Below, piece after piece: positions 1-11,990 of a stretch of 64,000 bases of DNA; the stretch's first letter is position 1, and each line of letters begins with the position of its first letter. A program made the translations under genes and the position numbers. The DNA comes from Ptiloglossa arizonensis (taxonomy: Eukaryota > Arthropoda > Insecta > Hymenoptera > Colletidae): positions 2,232,001 through 2,296,000 of the forward strand of contig NC_135060.1 in NCBI RefSeq assembly GCF_051014685.1, given 5' to 3'. Under the pieces are notes generated by a model. It was not told the origin of the DNA and searched no databases. It saw only the letters and a list, made by a program, of their open reading frames with translations.

Positions 1-302
1 AGGACGGATGACTGGAAACGGCGTGAAATTGGCTTAAAATTCCTAACGGACGGGGGATTCGGCTACCGTCGAATCGAGCAAATAGCAGGCAAAAAGGAAA
101 ACTTGATTTTTTCTCATCACGCGGAGGATCCGGAAACACGATTTGTATGTACGATCGATCAAAACCCTCGTCTCTTGGCATTGCAGCCGACGTCGTTCCA
201 TCGGAGCGATTCGATGAGCTAACGCCAACTTAACGCTACACACCCCACTGAGCCGCACTCGGTCAGATAACTCGTGGATTTTCGAGCACCGCGGCAGATT
301 CC

Positions 303-330
303 CGTTCGCTCGCTCGCTCGCTCACTTGTA
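303..330. repeat. (CGCT)n short microsatellite
   Basis: gttcgctcgctcgctcgctc. Similar CGCT runs occur at 17366-17390 and 47138-47162, so the motif recurs in GC-rich blocks. Confidence 0.85.
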
Positions 331-1786
331 GATTCTTCGATGATTTAATTCGTACCGACCATTTAACACGTCGTCGTGAGATTCTCCTCCCAGAAACCGT
401 AAAAGGACCGAAACATTATCCGACCGAGGTTATCCGGCTCCGAGAGTATTTAGCGATAAGTCTGACGAGGAACCCTACTCCTCGCCCACTTTTAACCTAA
501 CTTTACGGGTTCGTGGAACAACCGAAAACAACGACCGCGTAATTCTTTAGCCACGATGGCTCTGGTTTAAGAGTCGAAGTTAAAGACTCTGGTCAAACAG
601 ATAAAACTACCCTCCAACGTTTCACTCTTTCGATCCTAGCTTGGATTTTATCGAAACTCTGCGACAAGACTTCCGAACATACCGATTGATACGTACCGGT
701 ATTAATCGATCGACCTCGTTGCTAAAGGAGAACTCTCTACGTCGCAGGCAACTCCATATTTTTAGCCAAAGAAGATCCTGCCGAGTGTTTAGCGTGATAT
801 ACAAGTAGTTGTGCCATTTGGGTTGCTAGAACCTATCCGACCGATCGTCACAGAAGTCTATTGTGAACAACTAGACCGTTCGAAATCAGCATTGGAAACA
901 ACACGGCTAACTTTACTCGACCAAGGTAGAATCCTCTTACACCGGGACAACGCGCGACTACGTATGGTGAAATGGACACTATAGAAATTGAAGGAATTTT
1001 ACCAACGAAACGTCATTCGTTCGGTGTCTTCTCAAAGGTTCGTAATATCGTTTGAATGGAAGTAAAACCAGTACTCTCCTTAACGTCAAAAGTAAAGGTA
1101 ATTTACAACTTTTTACTGTCCTCTTGAACGCTGAATCTTCTTCGTTTAGACATTGTACCATACAAGGATTTCTCTCTAATATTTTTAAGAAAGTACATTC
1201 GAACGTACAAATGAGTCCAAGACCGTGGTGCTTACATTTGCCCCGTCTCGCACGATATTGCAGGCAAAGGGGTTAATCGTGGATAGACGGTGACAGATTT
1301 GGCACGGTGCTGGTCCACGATCGCAAGAGGGATGATTTCGCGCAAGGGCCGAGAGAAGCCGCGGAAAAGGGCGAGTGTCGGAAGGCGTAAGAGAATGGAA
1401 ATCAATACGTGAAGTGAGCAGCCAGTTTCAGGCAGGAGCCGCCGACTTTAGAAAGCCTTGAGACGTCGTCTGTTCATCCTCTTTGGACCCTCGTGTTAAG
1501 AGAGCTCGAGCAACCGGGAGAGCGAACGACAGGGCGTACGGGAGAGCGACAGAAACTTCGGAACACGGGGAGAAAGAGAGACCAACGAAGGCTCCATTCA
1601 GGACTAATGGGGTTAAACGCCTTAGCCATCAACTGAACGTCTCCCTCTTGATTCTCGGACGTTTCGATTCGGCTTCACGGGTATTCCCGGAGTTCGTAGC
1701 GCGGCCCCGATGTAATTTCCCTTTACTCTGTGTACAAGTTTCGCGGGTCTCCCTTTAAACGCCTTTTACGTACTTAGAGAACTGTA

Positions 1787-1895
1787 CGCGCGATTGTTCG
1801 ATCACTTGGTCGAACGAAACGCGAAAAAACCAACTCCTTTCGCGTATTGGTCCAAGTCTGCGCGATTGTTCAATATATTGGTCAAATGGCTCTTG
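1787..1895. repeat. Degenerate 72-bp duplication
   Basis: gcgcgattgttcgatcactt (from about 1788) and gcgcgattgttcaatatatt (from about 1861) are followed by ggtc and related bases. Two decayed copies only. Confidence 0.45.
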
Positions 1896-2197
1896 GACAC
1901 ACGAATGTGCATCCATAACGGAAGGATGCAATTTTATAGAGAACATCATTTGCGAACAAAGGGAAGAAACCTTCGAAAGGTGTTATCGTTATCTGTGTAA
2001 TGGTCAAAGATTAAATATTCGTAGAAAAGGATTCGAGTAACGTTAACCCAACAGCGAATCCTTTACCATGAGACGACGATTACGTGGTACGATGACAGTG
2101 TTTCGTATTTTACCGCGCTGAGAATATACACTGCACGTATCGTATGCATCGTTATCGTTCGTGAGATATAAAATAGACGAAAAACGCATAAATTTAC

Positions 2198-2321
2198 CTT
2201 TGTGTGCCATATCGTCAGCGGTGACAGAGGCTAGGAGGCCGGTGGCGCCCGGCCATGGAGCGACCGCAGCGCCCAACTGCTGCGAAGGCAGAATCTTCGG
2301 GCCTTTCGACACTTCCGGTCA
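2198..2321 (-). CDS. Candidate isolated exon, GC-rich, gene unknown
   Basis: On the minus strand a good acceptor (ttgtttcag|T at 2321) and donor (CAAAG|gtaaat at 2198) bracket 124 GC-rich bases inside AT-rich DNA. One frame is open for 38 codons (Gly/Ala/Pro-rich, ending ASVTADDMAHK), but a TGA sits exactly at the 5' boundary in that frame. Three readings are possible: a downstream acceptor at ..ggaag|TG (exon 2198-2311, phase 1 to 1), a 5' exon whose start is the internal ATG GCA CAC AAA G, or non-coding sequence. I do not recognise the peptide. Confidence 0.3.
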
Positions 2322-5300
2322 CTGAAACAACGAAATTCACCATTTCAAAACTAAAACAAGCTTGTATTTATATCCACTACCTTTTCCATTACATCTACAG
2401 AATATCTAACGAAATATAATTATTCTTTAACAAATTGGGTAATCGTCCCCTCCGGACCAAGCTACATTTGTAGTAATTTTGTTCGACTTGTTTCAAAAAT
2501 CTACCAAATATGTTAACTGATATTTTGTATCGTTAAATATGTAATACTGGTTTACACAGTTTTTAGTTCATTTGTTTATTGAGTGTAAAATCATCGCTCT
2601 CACGCATATTTGATTCACGGTAGCGAACATTGCGTAGCGAATGGCACACGAATTATGCAGTTCGCAATATGGAGAGAGAACCATAAAAGAAGTAAAAATG
2701 TATGTATGTCATTACGCCGTGTAGTCTTTAAACTGAAAGAATTGTATCTCGGAAATTTACATAAACTTGAAATTACATAACCGAGGCTTACGTGTATGAG
2801 TCGAATGCCAACTATAATATAAATACAAGACGTTTATTATTTTAACCAACGAACTAAGACACCGTACGAAGAAACCCAAAATAAAAAGAAAAGTTCGTAC
2901 GAACGTTGGTTAGCGATTACTAAATTTTCGAAACAAGATAAAGATTTTTAAAGTGCAATGAAAAATCAATTTGAATCAAAAGTGTGACATTGTTTGCAGA
3001 AATTTAAAACACTTGTATCTTCGACGCGAAATAATTACGAATCTACTTTCACGCAAACTTTCGTTCAACACCTTTTTCGTTAAACATCTTACGTACCTTC
3101 GAAAATCCCAACTATTTAAGTTAAAATCACGATTCACTTGAATGTAAAATCTAAACCATTCAAGATAGTTTACACTTTGCAACGTAATCCTTTGAGCGAC
3201 TCCGTATAGGTGAATCGACTTTCTTGAACTGTGCTTGAACCGTGAACTGTTTTTGAAATTAGATTCGTGCTATTTCGAAAAACGAGATAGGGCCAACGAC
3301 ACCTGTGTAAATTCGTCTGATTTGCATATCGCTACACATGTGCGGCCCAACTGTCTCGAAACGATCGAAAACACGATGTTAGAAGTGTCTATGTACTCGA
3401 CACCGATGTGGTCGATCGTATTTTCAACTTCACGTTCCATACAAGAGGCTAAAATAATTAGGTATTTGCGTGGGAAAAATATACAGAATGTTGCATCGCG
3501 AACGAAACCGTTAAAATAATGGTTACTCGAGTTAGAAAATGTTTGTTCATCGACTGTCCTCGGTACTGACTCGCGTTGCTTCCTTTTGCTCCGAACGAAT
3601 ATTTTATTCGTTCTTTTAATTGTGCCGGATGTTTGCAAGGCGAGATAAGAAAGAATTTATTAAAAAAAAAAAAAAAAGAAAAAAAAAACAAATTATAGAA
3701 CACCAGTTTCTTTTGAATAACCGAACAGAAAAATGAACAATTTATCCCGTGGTTTATTTTATTTCATAAACTAGGCTGTTTCTACCTGTTTTGACTCGAA
3801 AAGCAACAAAAGATTCTCCATCGGAGTAGCTGCTTTGAAACGTCGCTATGAAAAGTGCGTTCAGCTTTGCAGAGACTTACATTGGAAAATAAAAATTTTG
3901 TCTTTTTTCTTGCGACTTGGCTTTCATCGTTGTTCCAAGAACTTTTTATCTCGTGGGCGTATCGCGTTTTATTTTACGAAAAATGGAGCAACATCTTTTC
4001 AAGAATAAACGTTTATTTAAGCAATTATATCGTTTCGCTAAAAATTACCTACTATCGACGATGGACAAGTTTTTCAATTAATACAAATGTGTCGTGTATT
4101 CGCAAAAAATATAATACAATCGCTCGTATGATTTTACACGTTGTAAGCTTTTTCTAATTTGTTCTCTACCCCTTGAAACATTTTCGTTAAAAAGTTTAAA
4201 TTTGAATTCTTGTTGTACCCAAAGAGAACATCTTTGTTGTTTCATCGTATCTTTCTATCAACGCTGAAATATATTTCTAACTATATTTATATAAATTTTT
4301 TAATTACAACGTTATTGCCTCTTTCGACAGTTCTGGTTGTTTTGCTTTTCCAACGATTTTACACAGATAAAAGTAAACCATCGTCAAATTATGCTAGATT
4401 TCGATAACACGAGGGTAATAAAAAATCTTCCATTTCAATTCCTCGTGTCTTCGCAGTGTCGTTGAACTAAAATAGGGCCGAACTTTATCCCGAACAAGGA
4501 GAATTCCTTTCCTACTGGTGATTTCCGTATATTTTCATCGGAGACATTTGCACCGAAAATTTCACCTCTTAGTTTTCGTTCAATTTTCAACGCTTTTCCA
4601 ACACCGTTCCACGTATCATCCGCGTCTACCATTTGTCCACAGTTTCGTCCAGTATTTTGTAACAAGATACAAAGATCTTCGAAACTGTCGGTTTCGAAAG
4701 TCGCGGAGAGACGAGAACCCTCGCTCGTCGTATTTCCTCCTATTTCGGTTTATATTCCGTGTGCATCGCAATCACGCCTAATTAATATACTTTCATTGAA
4801 CCGAACGACAAGAAACATCGTAATTACCGCGGCGCGATATTCCTCTGTCGCGTTGAAAAGGTGTCCCTCCGTTCTAATTGGCTCCATCGTAACGAGACTC
4901 CCGGTCTGGAAAGGGCACGACTTGTTGAGCAAAAGAATCGGCATCGCTTCTTCCGCGGAAGAGCTTTAAGGGCACAATGGCGTTTCTCTGCGGACGCGAA
5001 ATCCCTTTTAAAAGCTTAGATACACGAGGCCTCGTTTTGAACGCCGCGACGTTCGCGGCCCTCGAGTGCCGTAATTACCGGGTCTCGCGCTCTCTGACGA
5101 TGTAAACTACTTACATGTGTAACGCCCACTAAACCTGTCAGCGTAGCGGAATAAAAGTGAGAAAGAGAAACGTGCATCGCCCGGGAGGACGGGCTACGGC
5201 TCGAAAACGCCGCTTCGTGTAATAATTAACGGATCGATCCGACGATACGACGAGAGCTGTCACTCTTAACGAATCACAAAGGAACTTAGCAACGCGGATC

Positions 5301-8220
5301 CCGTTCTCACGCTCTTCGATCCCGTCTCGTGTGGTTTTTAACGACCGTCGACAACCTGTACCTTGAACGATACGTTATTAGTATCGGTGTATCGGGTATC
5401 GAGTAACGATAAGTCCCGATTTTTCGGACGAAACGAACGAACGCTTTTGCGCAATTAACGCGTAGAACGCTACAACTTACGGGGAGTAAGGCCACGAAGT
5501 GTCTCGTGATTTTTGTGAAACTGTTCGAGTTTCGTAAACGAAACTAGCTTCTATGGTTTTATTTAAAAATTATCGAAGGTGCACGGAAGATTTTCCAACT
5601 ATTTTGTTACGTCGTCGTAAATTTAAAAAAATCACTTTCAGAGTTAATCTTAACACTTTTTATACAGGAAACTATTTCCATTTGGAATTCACGACTAGAA
5701 ATTCAAGACACTGGATTAATTATCTTTGTTTTACAGAATTCGTTTAAAGAACTTCCTTGTACGTACGGTAATTTTTAAGAGAACCTCGTAACACTGGGTA
5801 TACACGTTTCTAAACTGAAGTTGCGTATTCCTCGTTACTCGATCGTACACCGAGTGTCAAAATCGTTTAGGAACCTAGCGACTCGTCGAGAAGTACCGAG
5901 AATTAGGGCAAAATAGGGACGACGACGAATTTCGAACAATTTCTTTTCAATTGAAAGAATAACCGGTGCAAAGAGGTTTCGGTAAATACGTGTAGGTAGA
6001 AATGTTCGACGAGCGGTAACCGTAGCCAAGTGTACACGTACGGGGCTTTGTGAGCGACGACGAGAGAAAACGCGTCAGTAATGAACTAATTAGGACGTAA
6101 TAAATCCTGAAATCGTTATTTTCTCCACGCGTGTCGGAGCATGGGCGACAGAGGGAGCTGTCTCAATGGGACGAGAGAACGGAGACTCGTAGAATGTGAA
6201 ACGAAACACGACCACGGATCATCGACACAACAGTTTATTCAAACCGATTGCGGAGCGTACAAGGTGAACTGATGAGTTAACACCGGTTATCGTGAATAAG
6301 AGACGTATCAAAGACCACGACTCTTTTCGACGAGGTACATAAATACGAAAACAACCATGACGATCCTCGAAACTCGTCGAAATACAGTCGACGTTCGCCG
6401 AGAGGGATTTCCGCCGGTGAAAAAAGATTAATATCCACGAGATTTTCAGCGAACCCATTCGAAACGTGAAATTGCAGCAATAAGGATGACATTGGTACGC
6501 CTTTATTGCGTCAGGCTTGCACACAATACGAAACACAATACGTAGGAGTACGTACCGGTGAAACGTTGTTTCTCGAATCTTTATTCACCAATACGCGTTT
6601 GTTCGATTCGACCGGTACTTGCGCAATGTTCCAACAGTTTTTGAACACCTAGTATATTTAAGTGTTATTTTGTGTTAAGTTTAAAGTGTTATTCGAGAGA
6701 ATCGATCAAACACTAGTTACGGAGGAATCGCTGCACATTTAACGCAGTTAAATTTTTCACCAAACGATAAATGTCACTGATTCACGTGACACATCGAATC
6801 CATCAAAGTGTTGGTTAATTTGAAATCTTTGCGTTTGAATTTGAATCGTATCGCTACTTCCTTCTCAACTTTTCGTTTCTCTACCGTGATTGTGATATTT
6901 TTGAAACGCGTTTGGGGAAAATATTAATTCTTGTTGGCTCGTTTTCCGTATTTTCTTTCGTTACTATTTCACGAGAGAAAAAAATTACGAGATACGTACG
7001 ACGAGGGATTGCAACGAAACGCTGACAAGCGAGGGGAGTGAAAAGAACGACGGGAGGGAAAAGGAAAGAGTGTCGTGGAAAGGGAGAAAAGTACATCGCA
7101 CTCGCATATTGTGCAAGAGGATTACCTCGGATTATGCGCGACTGAGCGCAAACAAGATCTCGCTGGTTTGTGTTTACAAGACGCCAAGCTGTCGATTTAG
7201 TAAACTCCGACTCTGCTTTATCTTCGTCGATTCGCATTAGGTCGGAACACTGTACACGCAAAAATCTAATCGAAGATCGATTTGGTTCATCGACTATGGA
7301 AAATGGAAATGTTTCGATCGTTTGAATATTGGTACAGTTTTCCTAATTCGCAATTTCAATAGTTGTCAACGATTGTGCGTAAAATATTTCGAATTGAACA
7401 TTGATCAAATGTTCCTACAAAGGAACGATAATCGTGAAAAACAAACTGAGAAAGAAAAACGTTCAACGTATGGATTAACCGTTGCATTTTCGTAACTTAG
7501 AGACACTTTTGCTCGTTCCGTACTAATCGTTATCGGTACAATACAATTGTACAAATACGGAATCGAAATCTGGTTTGAGAGCGCAGTGAAACGTGAAGTC
7601 ACTATTTCAAACAATTTCTTTCTCGATAAATCCTTAAAGAAACTAATATACTTCAACGTTCTCAGACTTTGACCAATTTCGATGCATCGAAGACTCTTCG
7701 CTCAGCTTTCTACCCTCTGCTACATCCCGAACAGCTACCACGGTACCTGAACGTTATCACCGATGCGTCTCGATCGTCATTGACACGAACTACGACCGAT
7801 GAGCCAATCGGAAGTAAAGTCTTTCGGCCAAGTTCCGTCAGGATAATTCGCGCGAGGTTCTACAGCCCTTCGAGTTCTTTAACGCGCGGTAACAACGCGA
7901 AACAGCGGGAGAGGTTGGTATTATACACGCGGATGGTAATAGGTTCCATATCCACCAGCTACCGGCGCATTATGCTTTACATTTCCGGCGAAACACTGTT
8001 AATGGCACCGCCACCACCACCACCACTGCCGCCGTCGCGCTCTAAATCCACCCCCGTAATACAAGGCCAAAACCCGCAGGAATTAACTGCTCGCTCGCTC
8101 GCGCTGCCGTACGCAGTGACTTCCGCCGCCATTCTATTTCGCTTACGCGCATTAATTAATAATTTCATCAGAGCACGATATAAATCCAGCATTTATACGG
8201 GCCTACCGTAGGGAGTGCTT
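2322..8220. other. No gene recognised; AT-rich with two GC-richer islands
   Basis: Mostly AT-rich. The GC-richer parts at about 4.95-5.30 kb and 7.67-8.22 kb have CpG-rich text mixed with TAATTA-type homeodomain cores (attaattaataattt near 8151). The second has a CCA triplet run. They look more like regulatory than coding DNA. Confidence 0.5.
3660..3689. repeat. A-rich tract
   Basis: About 28 A with single G interruptions. No target-site duplication or retroposon body is visible upstream. Confidence 0.8.
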
Positions 8221-8654
8221 CGTTAAGCTCGAATTGTACATTTTTCTCCGAGCACAACGATACCGTTCACCTCGAATTTACCAAATCGGATTAACAACCT
8301 ATCGATCAAATCGAGCGATTCGCAAGATTCGCGTACAGAGGACACGTTTAGCGTAATTCCTTCCCAACTTTCTATACGCGCTGGAAAGATTTTGGAATCC
8401 ATGGATATTTGCTACGGTCTTTCTATAAATTGTTGAGCGATTTTATCGCGAAGAACGCGTATTATCCAAGCCCGTGTACACGTAGAAATTATTGGAAATT
8501 GATAGCGCGTTATCGGTCCTTGCCAGTTACCGAACACAGCGCGGTGATAAACTGGGCATTCAAATCTCCGTATTCACATTGTGCGCGTGTCTAAGTATTT
8601 CGGTAAGACCGATATCATCGAGACTAATTTTTAGGTGTGAATTTTCCTTCGGTT

Positions 8655-8702
8655 TGTATTTTTTTACGATAGAAAGAACGACGAAACTTATCGAACAACC
8701 CA
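8655..8702 (-). mobile_element. Short terminus of the second mariner-like family (minus orientation)
   Basis: The reverse complement starts tgggttgttcgataagtttc and gtcgttctttctatcgtaaa. About 48 bases match the family; the rest is lost. Confidence 0.55.
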
Positions 8703-10265
8703 GTGTTAACGTTAAAAGTAAATAGGGTCGTTTTTTTCTTTCTTGTTTCGTGTATTTGAAAAATTGGACCCGAACTCGTGGAAATTGTCCCGAAAGTATC
8801 ACCGCAAGACTGTAATAAAATTCTGAAGTAACGCGAGCGATGTTTCAACAACAAATGAACAACGATCGAATACATTTTCCATTCGTGTGTTTAGATTACT
8901 CAACGTCTCAAGATGCTTCGATTCGAACGAAATACGCGCGACGAAAGAGCAAACGTCGATAAATTAAACGCGATACGTTTTCGTAACGGCAGCTGTACGC
9001 GTAACAAATCGAGGGACGTTGTATCGATTAATGTTAATGCGCACATATGTATAACATTTGTACAATCCACGGATGCTTAACGACACGTTAATAACGCGCA
9101 CAGTTAACTGGCTGTTAAACGATTATAGATCTTACGGAAGCCTCTCGGGGCGTGTAAAACGATTTACGTTAATGCAATTCCACGGTTCTAAGAGGTAAAT
9201 CGCGTCTTCCGCCCTTATGGCGTTTCCTTTGATAATTACCGATCGCTATTTTTTCGAAACATTCACTTTTTCCACCGTTTGTTGAAACTTTGATAGACCA
9301 TTCTTGGTTTCGAGACGCGACAACGGATACGATTCCGAAGAAGAGTAAACAAAATATAATTAATACACGGTACACTTGTACCTGGAATATTTTTCTAAAA
9401 CTTTCCAAAAATCGTACAAACTGCAGAACAGTAAAAACAAATGTACTTTTGGTCCTAGAACCGCTAGATCCGCACACTCGAAAGGCTTCTCGATCGCAAC
9501 GACCAAAATGATAGGGATGCCGCTCGAACGATCGCAAGAACGAAGAACGTGGGAGACGCGATTGTTTGGAGAATAATGCACGATGAACGATTGTATCGGT
9601 ACCACGTGCCAACGATGCTAAGAGTTGCTCGCGGTGACTTTCTTCTTCGTAAATTTGCCACGAGTCCCGTACGTTCCGTAGTTTCCACTTGGAACGAATC
9701 TCGTCCGCGAGGAACCGACACCGTTGTTCCAAAAACGAACGAAACGATTTCGCTAGACAGCGATCGCAAATAATTAGATAATGTAAATTTCACACGAGGG
9801 AAGGTTCGACGAGTTTCGGAGGGAACTCGAGAACTCGTCCCGGTTGAAAACATTTACCTCGGCGAGGTATCGGTGTCGCGATTTTCCGGGCGGAACGGTT
9901 TCGCGAGTCGTCGAGCACTCGTCGGTAAGTGGTCCGATAGGTAGAGACTCGGTGCCTACCGATACCGCGTCCGTCGTACGAGGCAACGCGGCTTCTGGTC
10001 GTGTACACAAAACGGTTTTCGAGCACCGAAACCGAAAAAACTACTACCGAGAAAAACCCCGAGCGAACAACGAACCCTCTCGACGAAGGAAAGGCACGTT
10101 CACAATGCGCGCGTCGAATGTCACCGCGGGGTGTCCACACTTGTGCGAGCGGGCATTCAACGTCGACGGCGGATACGGGACTCATTCACTTCACGGATTT
10201 TACACGGCGAGTCGTGTAGTCTATTGCCTAATTACACCATAATACTGTACGCGGGAAGCGGTGAA

Positions 10266-10300
<35 letters not shown>

Positions 10301-10321
10301 GCGGGTGAAACGCGAGAGCAA

Positions 10322-10345
<24 letters not shown>
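10266..10345. repeat. (GACA)n then (GA)n microsatellite
   Basis: About eight GACA units at 10266-10300, followed by GA-rich sequence at 10321-10355, in a GC-rich block. GA-rich stretches like this are common in insect promoters and leaders, but nothing else marks a start site. Confidence 0.9.
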
Positions 10346-10353
<8 letters not shown>

Positions 10354-11803
10354 GCAACCAGAGAGGGTGGACGCAGTCGCTCGAGGGAGACGCGCATCGT
10401 CGGTCTCGCGAGCGGGAGAAACGACCAAACAGAGACAGTGAAACTCAACGTGCCGTTCAATCACATTCATCTCCGATATAGCGCGCGTATAGAGGGTGCA
10501 TTGTGCCTTAAGCTGTATTATGCGCTACGTGTATGCAATCTGCATCCTCGCACACCGTGTATTCGCGTACGCCGCTGATACTGACTATTAAGCGGGAAGA
10601 CAACCGACCGAAAAGGGGGAGGTTCCTTTCGAAAAGCGCGCGAACCGACGCCGATGTGTATTTACCGTCGCGGGGTTAATTTCGGGAAACCGATCGGCGC
10701 GAAACCAACACCTACAGAGATACGAGATTTCGGTAAGCGGATCGGTCCTTATCGGCGATGTTTCGGCCCGATCTCGTTCGCCGATTACGAAACTACCGAA
10801 TGTAGTTTCGCGTCTATCGACACTTTACGTGTATGGACACTTTACGTGTATCGACATCGTGTGCCTCTGGACGAATCGACTCGATGATTTTTCACAATGT
10901 GTCATTTCGATGTTCTCGGCAGGTGAGAATTTTTTCTATGGATATTCTACGTGTATACGTACGGGGTTCGCGATATTAATTTTCAGCGTTTTTCTAGAAA
11001 ATAGTAGATATTTTGAGAAAATGAAAGAGCAAATCTAAGAAGTGTAACGTAAATGTAAAATTTGTAACGATGGCTATGAAATGACAATGTCACAGTTTTT
11101 CTTAATTGGTAGCGTTTAATAAACGAGAATATTGTTCGAGAACTATGTTACGCTATCTTAATAATATTTGAGGGAAAGTCAGATACGTAGTATGAGAACA
11201 AGTATTTTACGAGTAATGGTAGTTTTGTATTGCAAAGAAAGAAAAACAAATTTTTAGTATAGAAATAACTTCCAATTTTAGAGTTAGTTCTGTGAAACAG
11301 TAGCGTTGCACTATTCGAATGCTTCCTACGTATTTATTTTTGCAAACGGTACAAAATTGTTTCGTCTTTAAAATTACAGTTTATTCTCTCAAAGATGTCT
11401 GTTAATCATTAATGTATAAAACATTGACAGATGTTTTAACATAATCTTAATATAATGCATAAAACATCCTCCCGTGTCGTTTTCTATTCTTTCGTCAATA
11501 TTATAGCCCAGATAGTGTCGAAGGAAGTAATTCTTGCAATAACATATCAAATATATTATAATAAAGATTCTTGCGACGAAACAAGAAACAAGAAGAAGAG
11601 ACGACGTGAACATTGGTTTTCGTATAGAAATATTGATACTTTTACGAAATTCATAAATTTCTATTATCTATTGAACTTTTTATCGTCGAGTGGTCTTCTA
11701 GAGGATTTAAACATTACACGTTAGAAAAAAGAATTTTTCTAAAGTTTGTATTTTCCATGTTTCAACGTTTCTGTTTCAAACTGTAAGAATCTATTAGGGT
11801 CCC

Positions 11804-11990
11804 GATAGCTTTGTTGATACGTTAGAATACCAATACCGACAAAAATCTTAATATAAATCTATACATAAATCGCAATACCTCTGTTAGGCCTCTGTTAGGC
11901 CTCTGGTAGCTTTGTTATAACTTTCGATTACCGATACCGATAAAAATCTTAACCCCTTTGATAGATCCCTGATAGCTTTGTCAAAACGTT
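11804..11990. repeat. Degenerate ~95-bp repeat
   Basis: tagctttgtt recurs near 11807, 11907 and 11971. The first two copies end in ccgataccga/caataccgac followed by aaaaatcttaa. Short direct copies of ctctgttaggc sit between them (11880-11901). Probably an old decayed tandem repeat. Confidence 0.5.

Larger units (their letters stand above)
1..2197. other. No gene recognised; mixed composition
   Basis: Several short open frames exist but none has protein-like composition with splice sites. It contains the CGCT run, a purine-rich GC block (1.3-1.6 kb) and the 72-bp degenerate duplication. Confidence 0.6.

Noticed and set aside
7669..8211. 180-codon plus frame
   Set aside because: Composition is driven by a CCA triplet and CpG-rich regulatory-looking DNA; overlapping minus frame also open; no splice sites or domain.
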